Part shown: one piece after another, positions 5,677-13,301 of the stretch | Layout: each line of letters starts with the position of its first letter | Position numbering within the stretch: the first letter of the stretch is position 1 | Assembly: GCA_937895465.1 (NCBI GenBank) | Contig: CALAYY010000066.1 | Coordinates: 1-21,840 of the forward strand | Direction of reading: 5' to 3' | Length of the DNA: 21,840 nt | Source of the DNA: an uncultured Clostridia bacterium | GTDB taxonomy: Bacteria > Bacillota > Clostridia > Christensenellales > DUVY01 | Program-made: the position numbers and the translations under genes | Notes under the pieces: model-generated | Told to the model about the DNA's origin: nothing | Seen by the model: only the letters and a program-made list of their open reading frames with translations | Database searches by the model: none

Positions 5677-7026
5677 TTAATCTATCAAAACCCTTGACCA
5701 CATATTCAAGACATCTTTTTGGCGGTCACCAAAATCTTTCATAACAGCACTTCGGGCTTTAACTTCTTCTGAGGGAAACAGCGTGTCAAGAATATTCAGA
5801 GCATTGGGCATAAGACCCGTATCCGTATAAAGATAATCTTCCAGAAAAACATCATAATATCTTTGCTGAACATCGATAAGCGAAGAAGTATAGCCTATGG
5901 TGTCCATCAAAATAAATCCATGATCGCCGTAATCGCTTTCTTCTCCCCAAGGGTCTTCAACATTTTGCAAAAAGAGATAATTAATAAAGCGTTCTGCAGC
6001 AAGTTTGTTTTTGGCGTATTTGGGGATGACAAATCCGTCAGCCCATATATTGCTACCTTCTTTTGGTACATAATAACCCAAAGATTCGTTTTCCCACATA
6101 CACCATACGGCATCTCCGCTCCATGCAAGAAGCATAGCTATTGAGCCTTGCACCATCTCATCCTTGCCGTTATCCACTTCATAGCCCTTTATATAGTCTC
6201 TTTGGTCTTTTAATGCGGCTTCAACCTTTCTAAGATTTTCATCGCTTGCATCATTCATAAATAGGTCAACCATTTCGCCGTGATTGTCTTTTCCGATATA
6301 TTGGCTAAGTTCTTCACTATTAGCATATATGGCGGCTGCGGCAAAAGAATCTCTGATACTGTTTTTCATATAAATTTTGTAGTTACCGTAGTTTTTACTC
6401 CACATAGCCGACCAATTGGTAACTATGTTCTCGCCGTTTTCATCCAAAATCCATAGACCCTCAGCTGATTCTACATCTAACTCTATACCGCTTATATCCT
6501 GCCAAGACATAAGTGCTTCATCGTCTATAAGCAAGCTGATGTCCTGTTCTCTTAACAAATCCTTGTTATACAGTATTCCGATTGTTCCCCACATATAGGG
6601 CAAAAAATACTCGGACTTATCGTCATACAGTTCTTTTAGGGTAGGGTCAAGTCTAGTTTCGCCGTCTTTGCTGTATTTTAAAGACGAATAAAAATTGGGT
6701 ATATTGCTGTAATCTATAGTCTGCAAAAGGCCGGCATTAGACATCTTTTCTGCCATATATTCAGACGGTATCACCAAGTCAAAGTCCATTTTAGAACGCT
6801 TAATCTTGGTGTACATACTCTCGTTGGTTTCAAAGGTAGTATATTGCAGTTGTATTTTTTCGCCGTAAGTTTCAAGGTAATAATCTTCAAAGCCGTCTAA
6901 GATGTCTTCATCTATATAGTCCTGCCAGTTATACACCTTAAGGATATTGGCTCTATTAGCACAGCCTGAAAGCATAAGGGTTGACGATATCAATAAAACT
7001 GCCAAAATAAAAGCTATTTTTTTCAT
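5677..7026 (-). CDS. potD: Polyamine ABC transporter substrate-binding lipoprotein PotD
   Basis: The solute-binding protein of a spermidine/putrescine importer, anchored outside the membrane. A lipoprotein signal ends in the lipobox LSGC with C22. The mature part starts with LKVYNWQDYIDEDILDGFE, the classic PotD beginning, and continues with FDLVIPSEYM, AMLLAWSGDAVWCMWEN and YYVPKEGSNIWADGFVIPK, the ligand-site elements of the family. At 449 residues it is about 100 longer than typical PotD. The extra length lies in an insertion around residues 180-215 and in a longer C-terminal tail. GGAGG precedes the ATG, which lies only four bases after potC, so it is the last gene of the operon. Spermidine versus putrescine preference cannot be told. 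Confidence 0.93.
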   Translation of the reverse strand: MKKIAFILAVLLISSTLMLSGCANRANILKVYNWQDYIDEDILDGFEDYYLETYGEKIQLQYTTFETNESMYTKIKRSKMDFDLVIPSEYMAEKMSNAGLLQTIDYSNIPNFYSSLKYSKDGETRLDPTLKELYDDKSEYFLPYMWGTIGILYNKDLLREQDISLLIDDEALMSWQDISGIELDVESAEGLWILDENGENIVTNWSAMWSKNYGNYKIYMKNSIRDSFAAAAIYANSEELSQYIGKDNHGEMVDLFMNDASDENLRKVEAALKDQRDYIKGYEVDNGKDEMVQGSIAMLLAWSGDAVWCMWENESLGYYVPKEGSNIWADGFVIPKYAKNKLAAERFINYLFLQNVEDPWGEESDYGDHGFILMDTIGYTSSLIDVQQRYYDVFLEDYLYTDTGLMPNALNILDTLFPSEEVKARSAVMKDFGDRQKDVLNMWSRVLID

Positions 7027-7030
7027 TTTC

Positions 7031-7828
7031 TTATTCTACCTCCTCCCTGTCTGATTTTCTGAACTTTTTGTTGGTATAAATATTGATAGTTAACAGCACT
7101 GTAAGCACTACCAAAAATATTATAGTTGACAATGCCCTAAGTGACGGAGTAAGTCCAGCACGTGCCGCATCCTTATACACAAAGGTAGAAATTGTTTCTA
7201 CACCGCCGTTGGTATAGTTGCTTATGATAAAGTCATCCATACTCAAAGTCAATGCCAGCACAAAGCCTGTAATCATACCCGGAATAAGCTGAGGAATCAT
7301 TACCTTGAACAATGCCTTGGTAGGAGTTGCCCCCAAATCAAGAGCCGCTTCATAAAGATTGGGGTCTAAGGATGATAATTTGGGCATAACACTTAGCACC
7401 ACATAAGGTGTACATATTACTATATGGGCAAGCAGTAATGTCCCATATCCTTGCGGAATGCTTAATGTTGCAGTCAGCAAAAGCAGTGCGCTTGCTGTAA
7501 CTATGTCAGCATTCAAAATAGTTATCTGATTGACACCGTTAACAAGCGTTTTGGGAACTTTTTTCATACTGTATATACCGACAGCGCTTATTGTTCCTAT
7601 TATTGTAGCAATCAACGCCGCCCCAAGCCCTATTATTACGGTGTTGCCTACGGCTTGCAATATTGCTTCATTTTGGAACAGTTCGACATACAGATTAAAT
7701 GAAAACCCTGTCCAAACACCAAATGCCTTTGACTCTGTAAAGCTAAGCACCATCAAAAACAAAATAGGCAGATACATCAAAAATAGCATTATTATTATAA
7801 AGCTTCTTGCCAAAATCTTTTTTACCAT
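7031..7828 (-). CDS. potC: Polyamine ABC transporter permease PotC
   Basis: A 265-residue inner-membrane permease of the binding-protein-dependent family. The first membrane helix is at about 9-32, and five further hydrophobic segments follow. The cytoplasmic EAA loop reads EAALDLGATPTKALFKVMIPQ and contacts the PotA ATPase. SMDDFIISNYTNGG after the EAA loop is typical of PotC. The start overlaps the end of potB by seven bases, with AAGGGGTG upstream. The potD ribosome site is embedded in its last codons, so translation of the operon is tightly coupled. Confidence 0.93.
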   Translation of the reverse strand: MVKKILARSFIIIMLFLMYLPILFLMVLSFTESKAFGVWTGFSFNLYVELFQNEAILQAVGNTVIIGLGAALIATIIGTISAVGIYSMKKVPKTLVNGVNQITILNADIVTASALLLLTATLSIPQGYGTLLLAHIVICTPYVVLSVMPKLSSLDPNLYEAALDLGATPTKALFKVMIPQLIPGMITGFVLALTLSMDDFIISNYTNGGVETISTFVYKDAARAGLTPSLRALSTIIFLVVLTVLLTINIYTNKKFRKSDREEVE

Positions 7829-8610
7829 AGCTCACCCCTTACAGTCGTTCCGCTTGAGAACTTGTTGGTTATCCACATAGACAAGCCAATCATCAAAAGC
7901 AGTATCAAGCTCATTGCACTTCCGATATTCCAACTGTCGTATGTAAACCATAAATCAATAAAATTACCGAATAGTTTTATCTTGTTATTGCTTAGGATGT
8001 CACTTATAGCAAGCGTGGACATTGACGGCATAAACACCATAAGCGCACCGCTTATAATCCCTGGAATAGAAAGCGGTACAATTGTCTTTAAAAAAACTTT
8101 GTTGGGACTTGCTCCCAAATCCTGCGATGCCTCTATAAGCGATCTGTCCATACTTCTAAGTATTGTATAGATAGGCAAAATCATAAACGGTATAAAATCA
8201 TAAACCAAACCAAATATAACAGTAAAGTATCCCATTTGAATGCCTATATACTCAAACAAAAACTTGATTGACAATGTTCTTAACAAAAAGTTAACCCACA
8301 TAGGCAGAACAAATAAAAATATTATAATCCTAGGAAACCCATATTTTCTTTGGCTTAATATGTATGCTATAGGATAGCCGATTAATAAACAAACAGTTAC
8401 CGTTATCAATGCTATCAAAAATGACTTCAAAAACACCAATATAGTGCCGTCTGAAAAAATCACGGCAAAGTTGCTTAATGTAAATCCGCCGTCCTCATTT
8501 AAAAACGCATATACCAAAACCAAAATCAGAGGGAATACAACAAAAGCAAGCAAGAAGACTATATACGGTATGGCAAACTGTTTTCTTGCCATCTTAAAAT
8601 TAAGCTTCAT
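7822..8610 (-). CDS. potB: Polyamine ABC transporter permease PotB
   Basis: The partner permease to PotC, with about six membrane helices and the EAA loop EASQDLGASPNKVFLKTIVPLSIPG. FVLPMWVNFLLRTLS, with its W-x-x-x-L-L-R pattern, is characteristic of PotB. The frame is open from a GTG at 8616, but AGGAGG (8622-8617) lies six bases before the ATG at 8610 and directly against the GTG. The ATG is therefore chosen, giving 262 residues. It overlaps the end of potA by 11 bases. Together PotB and PotC form the translocation channel. Confidence 0.93.
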   Translation of the reverse strand: MKLNFKMARKQFAIPYIVFLLAFVVFPLILVLVYAFLNEDGGFTLSNFAVIFSDGTILVFLKSFLIALITVTVCLLIGYPIAYILSQRKYGFPRIIIFLFVLPMWVNFLLRTLSIKFLFEYIGIQMGYFTVIFGLVYDFIPFMILPIYTILRSMDRSLIEASQDLGASPNKVFLKTIVPLSIPGIISGALMVFMPSMSTLAISDILSNNKIKLFGNFIDLWFTYDSWNIGSAMSLILLLMIGLSMWITNKFSSGTTVRGELW

Positions 8611-10066
8611 CCACACCCTCCTCTATTATAGGCGCAGGCTCCAACTTTATATTTTCTGGCTTAAACGATATTCCTACACGGTCGCCCATGTCCCATTCAT
8701 AAGGTGTATCAGCAAAAACCTGATTATCGTCATCGGTATCAATAATTATCTGATAATAAGTTCCTTTATACACAATGCCTGAGATATTGCCGCCAAAACT
8801 GCCGTCCTCTTCATCGTCGTGTAATATTACCTTGTCAAATTCAATTTTGGCTTTTGCTCTTTGTCCTATTTCAAAGCCGTCAGTAATAGCTTGGAAGTCA
8901 GCTCCGCAAATATTAACCTTGCCGTCCTCAATTTCGGTAATAAACTCATTGATAATCTTCATCTTTTTCATGATGTGAATATCTTGAGGTGCAACCGAAA
9001 GTCCTACTTCTTGACCTATTTCATATCCATTGACACTGCGTACAGAAAATTCGTATTCATTGGCAAGCACGCCCATATCATAATGTTCGCCCTTAAATAT
9101 GCTTGAAACAACCTTGCCTTTTAAAATGCCTTTTTCACTTTTTATATCGTGCAAAACAATATCTTCAGGTCTTAGCACCAAGTCAACAGGCTCATTTTTT
9201 TCAAAGCCTTTATCCACACATTTAAACACTTCGCCTACAAACTTTACCTTAAAGTCTTCAAGCATAACTCCGCTCAATATATTGCTCTCGCCTATAAAAT
9301 TGGCGACAAAGGCATTAGAAGGTTCGTCATATACTTTTTTGGGCGTGCCGACTTGTTGAATGACACCGTCTTTCATTACAATGACTGTATCTGATAAGGT
9401 TAATGCTTCTTCTTGGTCATGCGTCACATATACAAAAGTAATGCCAAGCTCTTTGTGCATACGCTTTAGCTCAATTTGCATTTCTCTCCTCATCTTGAGG
9501 TCTAACGCACTGAGCGGCTCATCCAGCAGCAAAACTTCAGGGTCATTGACTAATGCCCTTGCTATTGCCACCCTCTGCTGCTGACCGCCGCTAAGGCTGT
9601 CAACATATCTATGTTCATAATCTTCTAGATTAACTAACTTCAAAGCGTTTTTGACTTTTTCCTGTATCTCTGCTTTTGTATAAGGTCTAAATAACTTCTT
9701 ACCTGTTTTATCTTGTCCGTTAGGAATTTTTTTGAGTTTGAGTCCAAAAGCAACATTACCAAAAACATTAAGATGAGGGAAAAGAGCATATCTTTGGAAC
9801 ACTGTGTTAACCTTTCTAAGATGCGGAGGCGTTTGGGTGACGTCAATACCCTCAATAAAAACCTTGCCGCTGTTAGGCTTTTCAAAGCCAGCGATAAGCC
9901 GAAGAGTTGTGGTCTTGCCGCAGCCTGACGGCCCTAACAAGGTGACAAATTCTCCCTTTCTGATATTGAGATTGACATCGTCAACAACGGTTATCCCGTC
10001 AAAAACCTTGACAAGATTTTTTAGCTCAATAATCTTATCGGCTCTGAATCTTTCTCTTTCTGCCAT
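8600..10066 (-). CDS. potA: Polyamine ABC transporter ATPase PotA, C-terminally extended
   Basis: The cytosolic ATPase that powers the polyamine importer. Walker A GPSGCGKTT is at 45-53, the Q-loop starts at Q91 (VFQRYALFPH), the signature LSGGQ is at 158-162, Walker B LLLDE at 179-183 and the H-loop H216 in VTHDQEEAL. At 488 residues it is over 100 longer than usual. About 20 extra residues lie between the Q-loop and signature (about 113-130). The C-terminus appears to carry two TOBE-like segments: one ends near VGLSVAPQDIHIM, and a second ends with RVGISFKPENIKL before an acidic tail. AGGAG lies upstream of the ATG. It is the first structural gene of the operon, behind the XRE-cupin regulator. 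Confidence 0.93.
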   Translation of the reverse strand: MAERERFRADKIIELKNLVKVFDGITVVDDVNLNIRKGEFVTLLGPSGCGKTTTLRLIAGFEKPNSGKVFIEGIDVTQTPPHLRKVNTVFQRYALFPHLNVFGNVAFGLKLKKIPNGQDKTGKKLFRPYTKAEIQEKVKNALKLVNLEDYEHRYVDSLSGGQQQRVAIARALVNDPEVLLLDEPLSALDLKMRREMQIELKRMHKELGITFVYVTHDQEEALTLSDTVIVMKDGVIQQVGTPKKVYDEPSNAFVANFIGESNILSGVMLEDFKVKFVGEVFKCVDKGFEKNEPVDLVLRPEDIVLHDIKSEKGILKGKVVSSIFKGEHYDMGVLANEYEFSVRSVNGYEIGQEVGLSVAPQDIHIMKKMKIINEFITEIEDGKVNICGADFQAITDGFEIGQRAKAKIEFDKVILHDDEEDGSFGGNISGIVYKGTYYQIIIDTDDDNQVFADTPYEWDMGDRVGISFKPENIKLEPAPIIEEGVDEA

Positions 10067-10110
10067 TTCTTACTCCTAAAATATAGTATTGTTATATTTT
10101 TTGCTTTTTA

Positions 10111-10144
10111 ATATATAAAAACACTTCAAAACTATTGAAGTGTT
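10111..10144 (-). terminator. Hairpin between the regulator and potA, terminator or attenuator
   Basis: Perfect 10-bp arms AACACTTCAA (10120-10129) and TTGAAGTGTT (10135-10144) with a 5-base loop. On the minus strand they are followed by TTTTATATATT. It begins 16 bases past the regulator stop and 54 bases before the potA start. I see no convincing promoter in the remaining gap, so partial read-through into potA is likely. Confidence 0.65.
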
Positions 10145-10159
10145 GAATTTTTATAAAGT

Positions 10160-10696
10160 TTAAAAGTTGGGAGGAGAGGTTACCCATATAATCTCCGCTT
10201 TTTCTTTGCCTATGTTCTCAATAAAGTGTATTTTATCTGCTGTGTAATAAAAGGTGTCGCCTTTACTTAATTCAAAGCTTTTGCCGCCAATATTAAGCAA
10301 AACTTTACCGCTTAAGATATACCCAAATTCCTCTCCCTCATGCGGCATATCGTCATCCATTCTGGCCCCAAGGTTAAGCTCCAAAATTATCGGCTCCATC
10401 TCGTTTTTTTGACTGTTGGTAACAAGCCAGATTATACGGTGATTGTCAGCAGCTTTTTCAAAGTAATCAGTATCCCGAAAAACCACCTTCTCTTCTTCCT
10501 TAATCCCGCCGAAAAAGCTTTTTATATTGCTTCCTAATGCCAGCAAAATGTTTTCTAGCGTCGCTATAGAAGGACTTGTAAGATCGTGTTCCAGCTGAGA
10601 TATGTATCCCTTAGTAAGCTCACATCTGTCGGCAAGTTCTTCTTGTGTAAGCCCTGCTTTTAGCCTTAATTCCTTGAGCTTAATGCCTATATTCAT
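10160..10696 (-). CDS. XRE-family regulator with C-terminal cupin domain
   Basis: A 178-residue transcription factor. A Cro/CI-type helix-turn-helix covers about residues 5-60 (LKELRLKAGLTQEELADRC, then KGYISQLEHDLTSPSIATL). A cupin beta barrel covers about 105-176 (PHEGEEFGYILSGKVLLNIGG and GDTFYYTADKIHFIEN), the usual small-ligand sensor in this class. An in-frame ATG at 10711 has no ribosome site. The ATG at 10696 has AAAGGGG six bases upstream, so it is chosen. Relatives such as PuuR regulate polyamine genes, and this gene directly precedes potABCD, so it probably controls polyamine uptake. The three operator-like repeats between its promoter and start suggest autoregulation. Confidence 0.9.
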   Translation of the reverse strand: MNIGIKLKELRLKAGLTQEELADRCELTKGYISQLEHDLTSPSIATLENILLALGSNIKSFFGGIKEEEKVVFRDTDYFEKAADNHRIIWLVTNSQKNEMEPIILELNLGARMDDDMPHEGEEFGYILSGKVLLNIGGKSFELSKGDTFYYTADKIHFIENIGKEKAEIIWVTSPPNF

Positions 10697-10719
10697 AGTA
10701 TCCCCTTTCATTAAACAAG

Positions 10720-10789
10720 GTTTAGTAAAATTAAACTTTAAGTTTAATGAGTTTAGTAAAACTAAACTATCTGTTTAGTATAAATAAAC
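10720..10789. promoter_or_regulatory. Three-copy 17-bp inverted-repeat operator array
   Basis: Copies at 10720-10736, 10751-10767 and 10773-10789 follow GTTTAG-N5-(c/t/a)TAAAC. The central copy, GTTTAGTAAAACTAAAC, is a perfect palindrome in its arms. Between copies one and two is another perfect palindrome, TTAAACTT-T-AAGTTTAA (10731-10747). All lie between the promoter at 10796-10824 and the regulator start, so a bound protein would block transcription. Confidence 0.75.
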
Positions 10790-10795
10790 ATAGTG

Positions 10796-10824
10796 AATAT
10801 ATCAGTTTTTGATTTTTTTGTCAA
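10796..10824 (-). promoter_or_regulatory. SigA-type promoter for the XRE-cupin regulator and pot operon
   Basis: On the minus strand: TTGACA (10824-10819), a 17-base spacer, then TATATT (10801-10796). The expected start at about 10789 is the edge of the first operator copy reached. Confidence 0.75.
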
Positions 10825-10874
10825 TAAAATATATAATAAGAATTATAAATAATCAAATTTTTATTATATTTTGG

Positions 10875-10892
10875 CTGTGACGCATCTGTGAC
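10875..10892 (+). repeat. 11-bp spaced direct repeat upstream of the response-regulator promoter
   Basis: CTGTGAC at 10875-10881 and again at 10886-10892, an 11-base period. A further TGTG (10896-10899) follows, then a TGTGACA downstream (10945-10951). OmpR/PhoB-type regulators bind direct repeats with about 10-11 base period upstream of the -35, so this is a plausible site for the regulator encoded next. Confidence 0.45.
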
Positions 10893-10907
10893 ATTTGTGT
10901 AGCTATA

Positions 10908-10936
10908 TTGTTCATAGTTTGTGTTATTCTTATAAT
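10908..10936 (+). promoter_or_regulatory. Promoter for the two-component operon
   Basis: A perfect TATAAT (10931-10936) is preceded at 17 bases by a weak -35, TTGTTC (10908-10913). A weak -35 next to direct repeats fits an activated promoter. Confidence 0.6.
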
Positions 10937-10998
10937 GATAAAATGTGACAATAACAATGATAAATTAATCCTAATCTTGTTTAAATTTGGAGATTTTT

Positions 10999-11670
10999 AT
11001 GGAAAAAGTTAAAATTATGATTGCTGACGATGAATCAAAGCTGCGTACTTTGATAAAAGATTGGCTTACTGATGCCGGATACGAAGTGATAGAAGCTGAA
11101 GACGGCAAGGTTGCATTGGAAAAGTTTGAACAGCATTCTGATATAAAGCTGATTATCTTAGATGTAATGATGCCTTATGTTGACGGTTGGAAAGTCTGCA
11201 AAGAAATCAGAAGAAAATCCACTGTTCCTATAATTATGCTGACTGCTCGAAGTGAGGAAATGGACGAACTTGAAAGCTTTGAAAAGGGCGCCAATGATTA
11301 TATTCCAAAGCCTTTTTCGTTATCCGTGCTGTTGGCGAGAATACGTGCCAGACTTGAAGTAGATGCCATATCGGGCAATGTAATAGAACAGGGCGAATTA
11401 AGAATAGACATAGACACTCATAGGGTGGTTTTGGCAGGAAAAGAAATAGAGCTTACACCTATTGAATACGAACTATTATTGCATCTGGCAAGAAATTACG
11501 GCAAGCTATACACCCGTGAAAAGCTGTTGACACAAGTTTGGGGCTATGATTATTACGGTGGAGACAGAACAGTTGACACGCATGTGGGAAGACTTAGAAT
11601 CAAGCTTGGGGAATATGGAGATAAATATATAAAGACTGTCCGCGGATACGGATACAAGTTTGAAGTATGA
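10999..11670 (+). CDS. OmpR/PhoB-family response regulator
   Basis: A 223-residue DNA-binding response regulator. The receiver domain (1-120) has acidic pocket D10/D11, phosphoacceptor D55 in IILDVMMP, T82 and K104 in IPKPF. The winged-helix domain (about 128-223) has LTPIEYELLLHLARNYGKLYTREKLL, DRTVDTHVGRLRIKL and the closing VRGYGYKFEV. The frame is open from a TTG at 10987, but the ATG at 10999 has GGAG six bases upstream and is the family start. It is 46 bases upstream of the histidine kinase gene, its likely partner. The downstream exporter genes are the most likely target, by position. Confidence 0.95.
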   Translation: MEKVKIMIADDESKLRTLIKDWLTDAGYEVIEAEDGKVALEKFEQHSDIKLIILDVMMPYVDGWKVCKEIRRKSTVPIIMLTARSEEMDELESFEKGANDYIPKPFSLSVLLARIRARLEVDAISGNVIEQGELRIDIDTHRVVLAGKEIELTPIEYELLLHLARNYGKLYTREKLLTQVWGYDYYGGDRTVDTHVGRLRIKLGEYGDKYIKTVRGYGYKFEV

Positions 11671-11716
11671 TAAAATTATCATAAACCCTAAATAAGTTTT
11701 TTGGAAGTATTTACTT

Positions 11717-13204
11717 TTGAGATTTAAAACACTTTGGTTAAGACTGTTTTTGCATTTTGGCATAGTGCTAGTGCTTTTTGGAGTACTGGTTACGCTTGCC
11801 CAGCAGATTTTTTTGACAACAGTTCAACTTAATAACACTAAAGAATTACTGTCTGATACAGCAAAAAATATTATTCGGCAATTAAATGAAAACAATATTG
11901 TGCCTGGTGATATCGAAAACGGTCAAAACCCCAAACTTTTTGACATATTGGAACAGCATGCTGCACAAAAAAATGTGCAGATAATAATATACAAGGGTAG
12001 CTTTGTCTATTATCCTTCCAATTCGGCAGACTTTACATCTGTTACTACAAGCAAGGAAATTGATTCGGACGGCAACGGCACCTTTTATGAAAAAGCTGGC
12101 GAGGACAAAACTGCGGGCATATCTTATCTTGTTTATGTCAGGGATGTTTATGCCCGATATGGATTCAAAATGGAAGTCAGGACACATCTGACCACTATTC
12201 ATCAAAGTGTAGATGTAACTAATCTATTTACCCGAATTGTAAGTATAGCCGCAATTCTTCTATCGCTAGTTTGGGCGTTTTTGTTTTCACGTATTTTTAC
12301 CAGACCTATAGTCAGCATGAATAAACTTACTTATGAGCTTGCCAATCTTAATTTTGACCATAGGCTTGATATAGAAAGAAGCGACGAATTGGGGCAGTTA
12401 GCCGAAAATATCAACACTATGAGCGACAAACTAAAAAGCTCAATGGACGAACTCAAAATAAAAAATGAACAACTTACCAAAGAGCTTGAACGTGAAAAGA
12501 GTTTGGAATCAATGCGTAAGAAGTTTGTATCTGATGTAAGCCACGAACTCAAAACGCCGCTGTCTATAATACAAGGCTATGCAGAATCTTTAAAGTCAGC
12601 TTTTGCTAAGTCGCCCGAAAAACGTGAGTATTATTGCGAAGTCATTATGGATGAGACGGTAAAAATGACTAAGTTAGTGCATGACCTTCTCAACTTGTCT
12701 CAATATACAAGCGGCACATTTTCAATTGAACGGGACGTATTTAAAATTGACGAGCTTGTATATACCGTAGCAGACAGATATTCTACAATAATCGGCGAGA
12801 AGGAGATTAACTTAGAAACTCATCTTGAGCCTTATGAGGTTTTTGCAGACCCGTTGAGAATAGAACAAGTTGTCAACAACTATCTTAACAACGCAATAAG
12901 TCATATTGATGAAAACCGCCAGATAGTCTTAATCGGAAGAGTATTAGACAATGAAGTTTACAGGGTGTCTGTATTTAACAGCGGTAACCATATTTCTAAT
13001 GAAGATCTTGAAAAAGTGTGGATAGCTTTTTATAAATCTGATAAAGCAAGAAGCCGCAGTGAAGGACGGTACGGAATAGGACTGAGCATTGTAAAAGCTA
13101 TTATGGAACTTCATAACGGCAAATGCGGTGTCAACAATGTACCTTACGGTGTAGAATTTTATTTTGATATTCCTATCAATAATCAAGATTCCGATATTAA
13201 TTAG
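11717..13204 (+). CDS. Sensor histidine kinase
   Basis: A 495-residue membrane kinase. Membrane helix one is at about 10-34, an external sensor domain of about 135 residues follows, membrane helix two is at about 171-190, then a HAMP linker (about 191-245) and a coiled coil. The HisKA box FVSDVSHELKTPLS has the phosphorylated H276. The catalytic domain has the N box VNNYLNNAISHI and the G box GRYGIGLSI near the C-terminus. The start is a TTG at 11717, the only reasonable start codon between an in-frame stop (11693) and the first helix, with GGAAG nine bases upstream. The external domain is not one I can name, so the signal is unknown. Confidence 0.93.
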   Translation: MRFKTLWLRLFLHFGIVLVLFGVLVTLAQQIFLTTVQLNNTKELLSDTAKNIIRQLNENNIVPGDIENGQNPKLFDILEQHAAQKNVQIIIYKGSFVYYPSNSADFTSVTTSKEIDSDGNGTFYEKAGEDKTAGISYLVYVRDVYARYGFKMEVRTHLTTIHQSVDVTNLFTRIVSIAAILLSLVWAFLFSRIFTRPIVSMNKLTYELANLNFDHRLDIERSDELGQLAENINTMSDKLKSSMDELKIKNEQLTKELEREKSLESMRKKFVSDVSHELKTPLSIIQGYAESLKSAFAKSPEKREYYCEVIMDETVKMTKLVHDLLNLSQYTSGTFSIERDVFKIDELVYTVADRYSTIIGEKEINLETHLEPYEVFADPLRIEQVVNNYLNNAISHIDENRQIVLIGRVLDNEVYRVSVFNSGNHISNEDLEKVWIAFYKSDKARSRSEGRYGIGLSIVKAIMELHNGKCGVNNVPYGVEFYFDIPINNQDSDIN

Positions 13205-13241
13205 CAATTTTAAAACTGACACAAAATCTTAACAATAAAAA

Positions 13242-13264
13242 ACCTTATATGTCAAATATAAGGT
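13242..13264. repeat. Hairpin between the kinase and ABC ATPase genes
   Basis: Perfect 9-bp arms ACCTTATAT (13242-13250) and ATATAAGGT (13256-13264) around a 5-base loop. On the plus strand it is followed by an AT-mixed sequence that includes TATAAT (13266-13271), so it is a weak terminator at best. On the minus strand a T-run follows, but no minus-strand gene needs it. It may separate the regulator genes from the exporter genes. Confidence 0.5.
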
Positions 13265-13301
13265 ATATAATTATTAATACTATCATTAAGGAGTGCTTGC
13301 C

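Noticed and set aside
13242..13264. Hairpin after the kinase gene as a strong terminator
   Set aside because: No T-run follows on the plus strand; kept only as a hairpin of unknown role.
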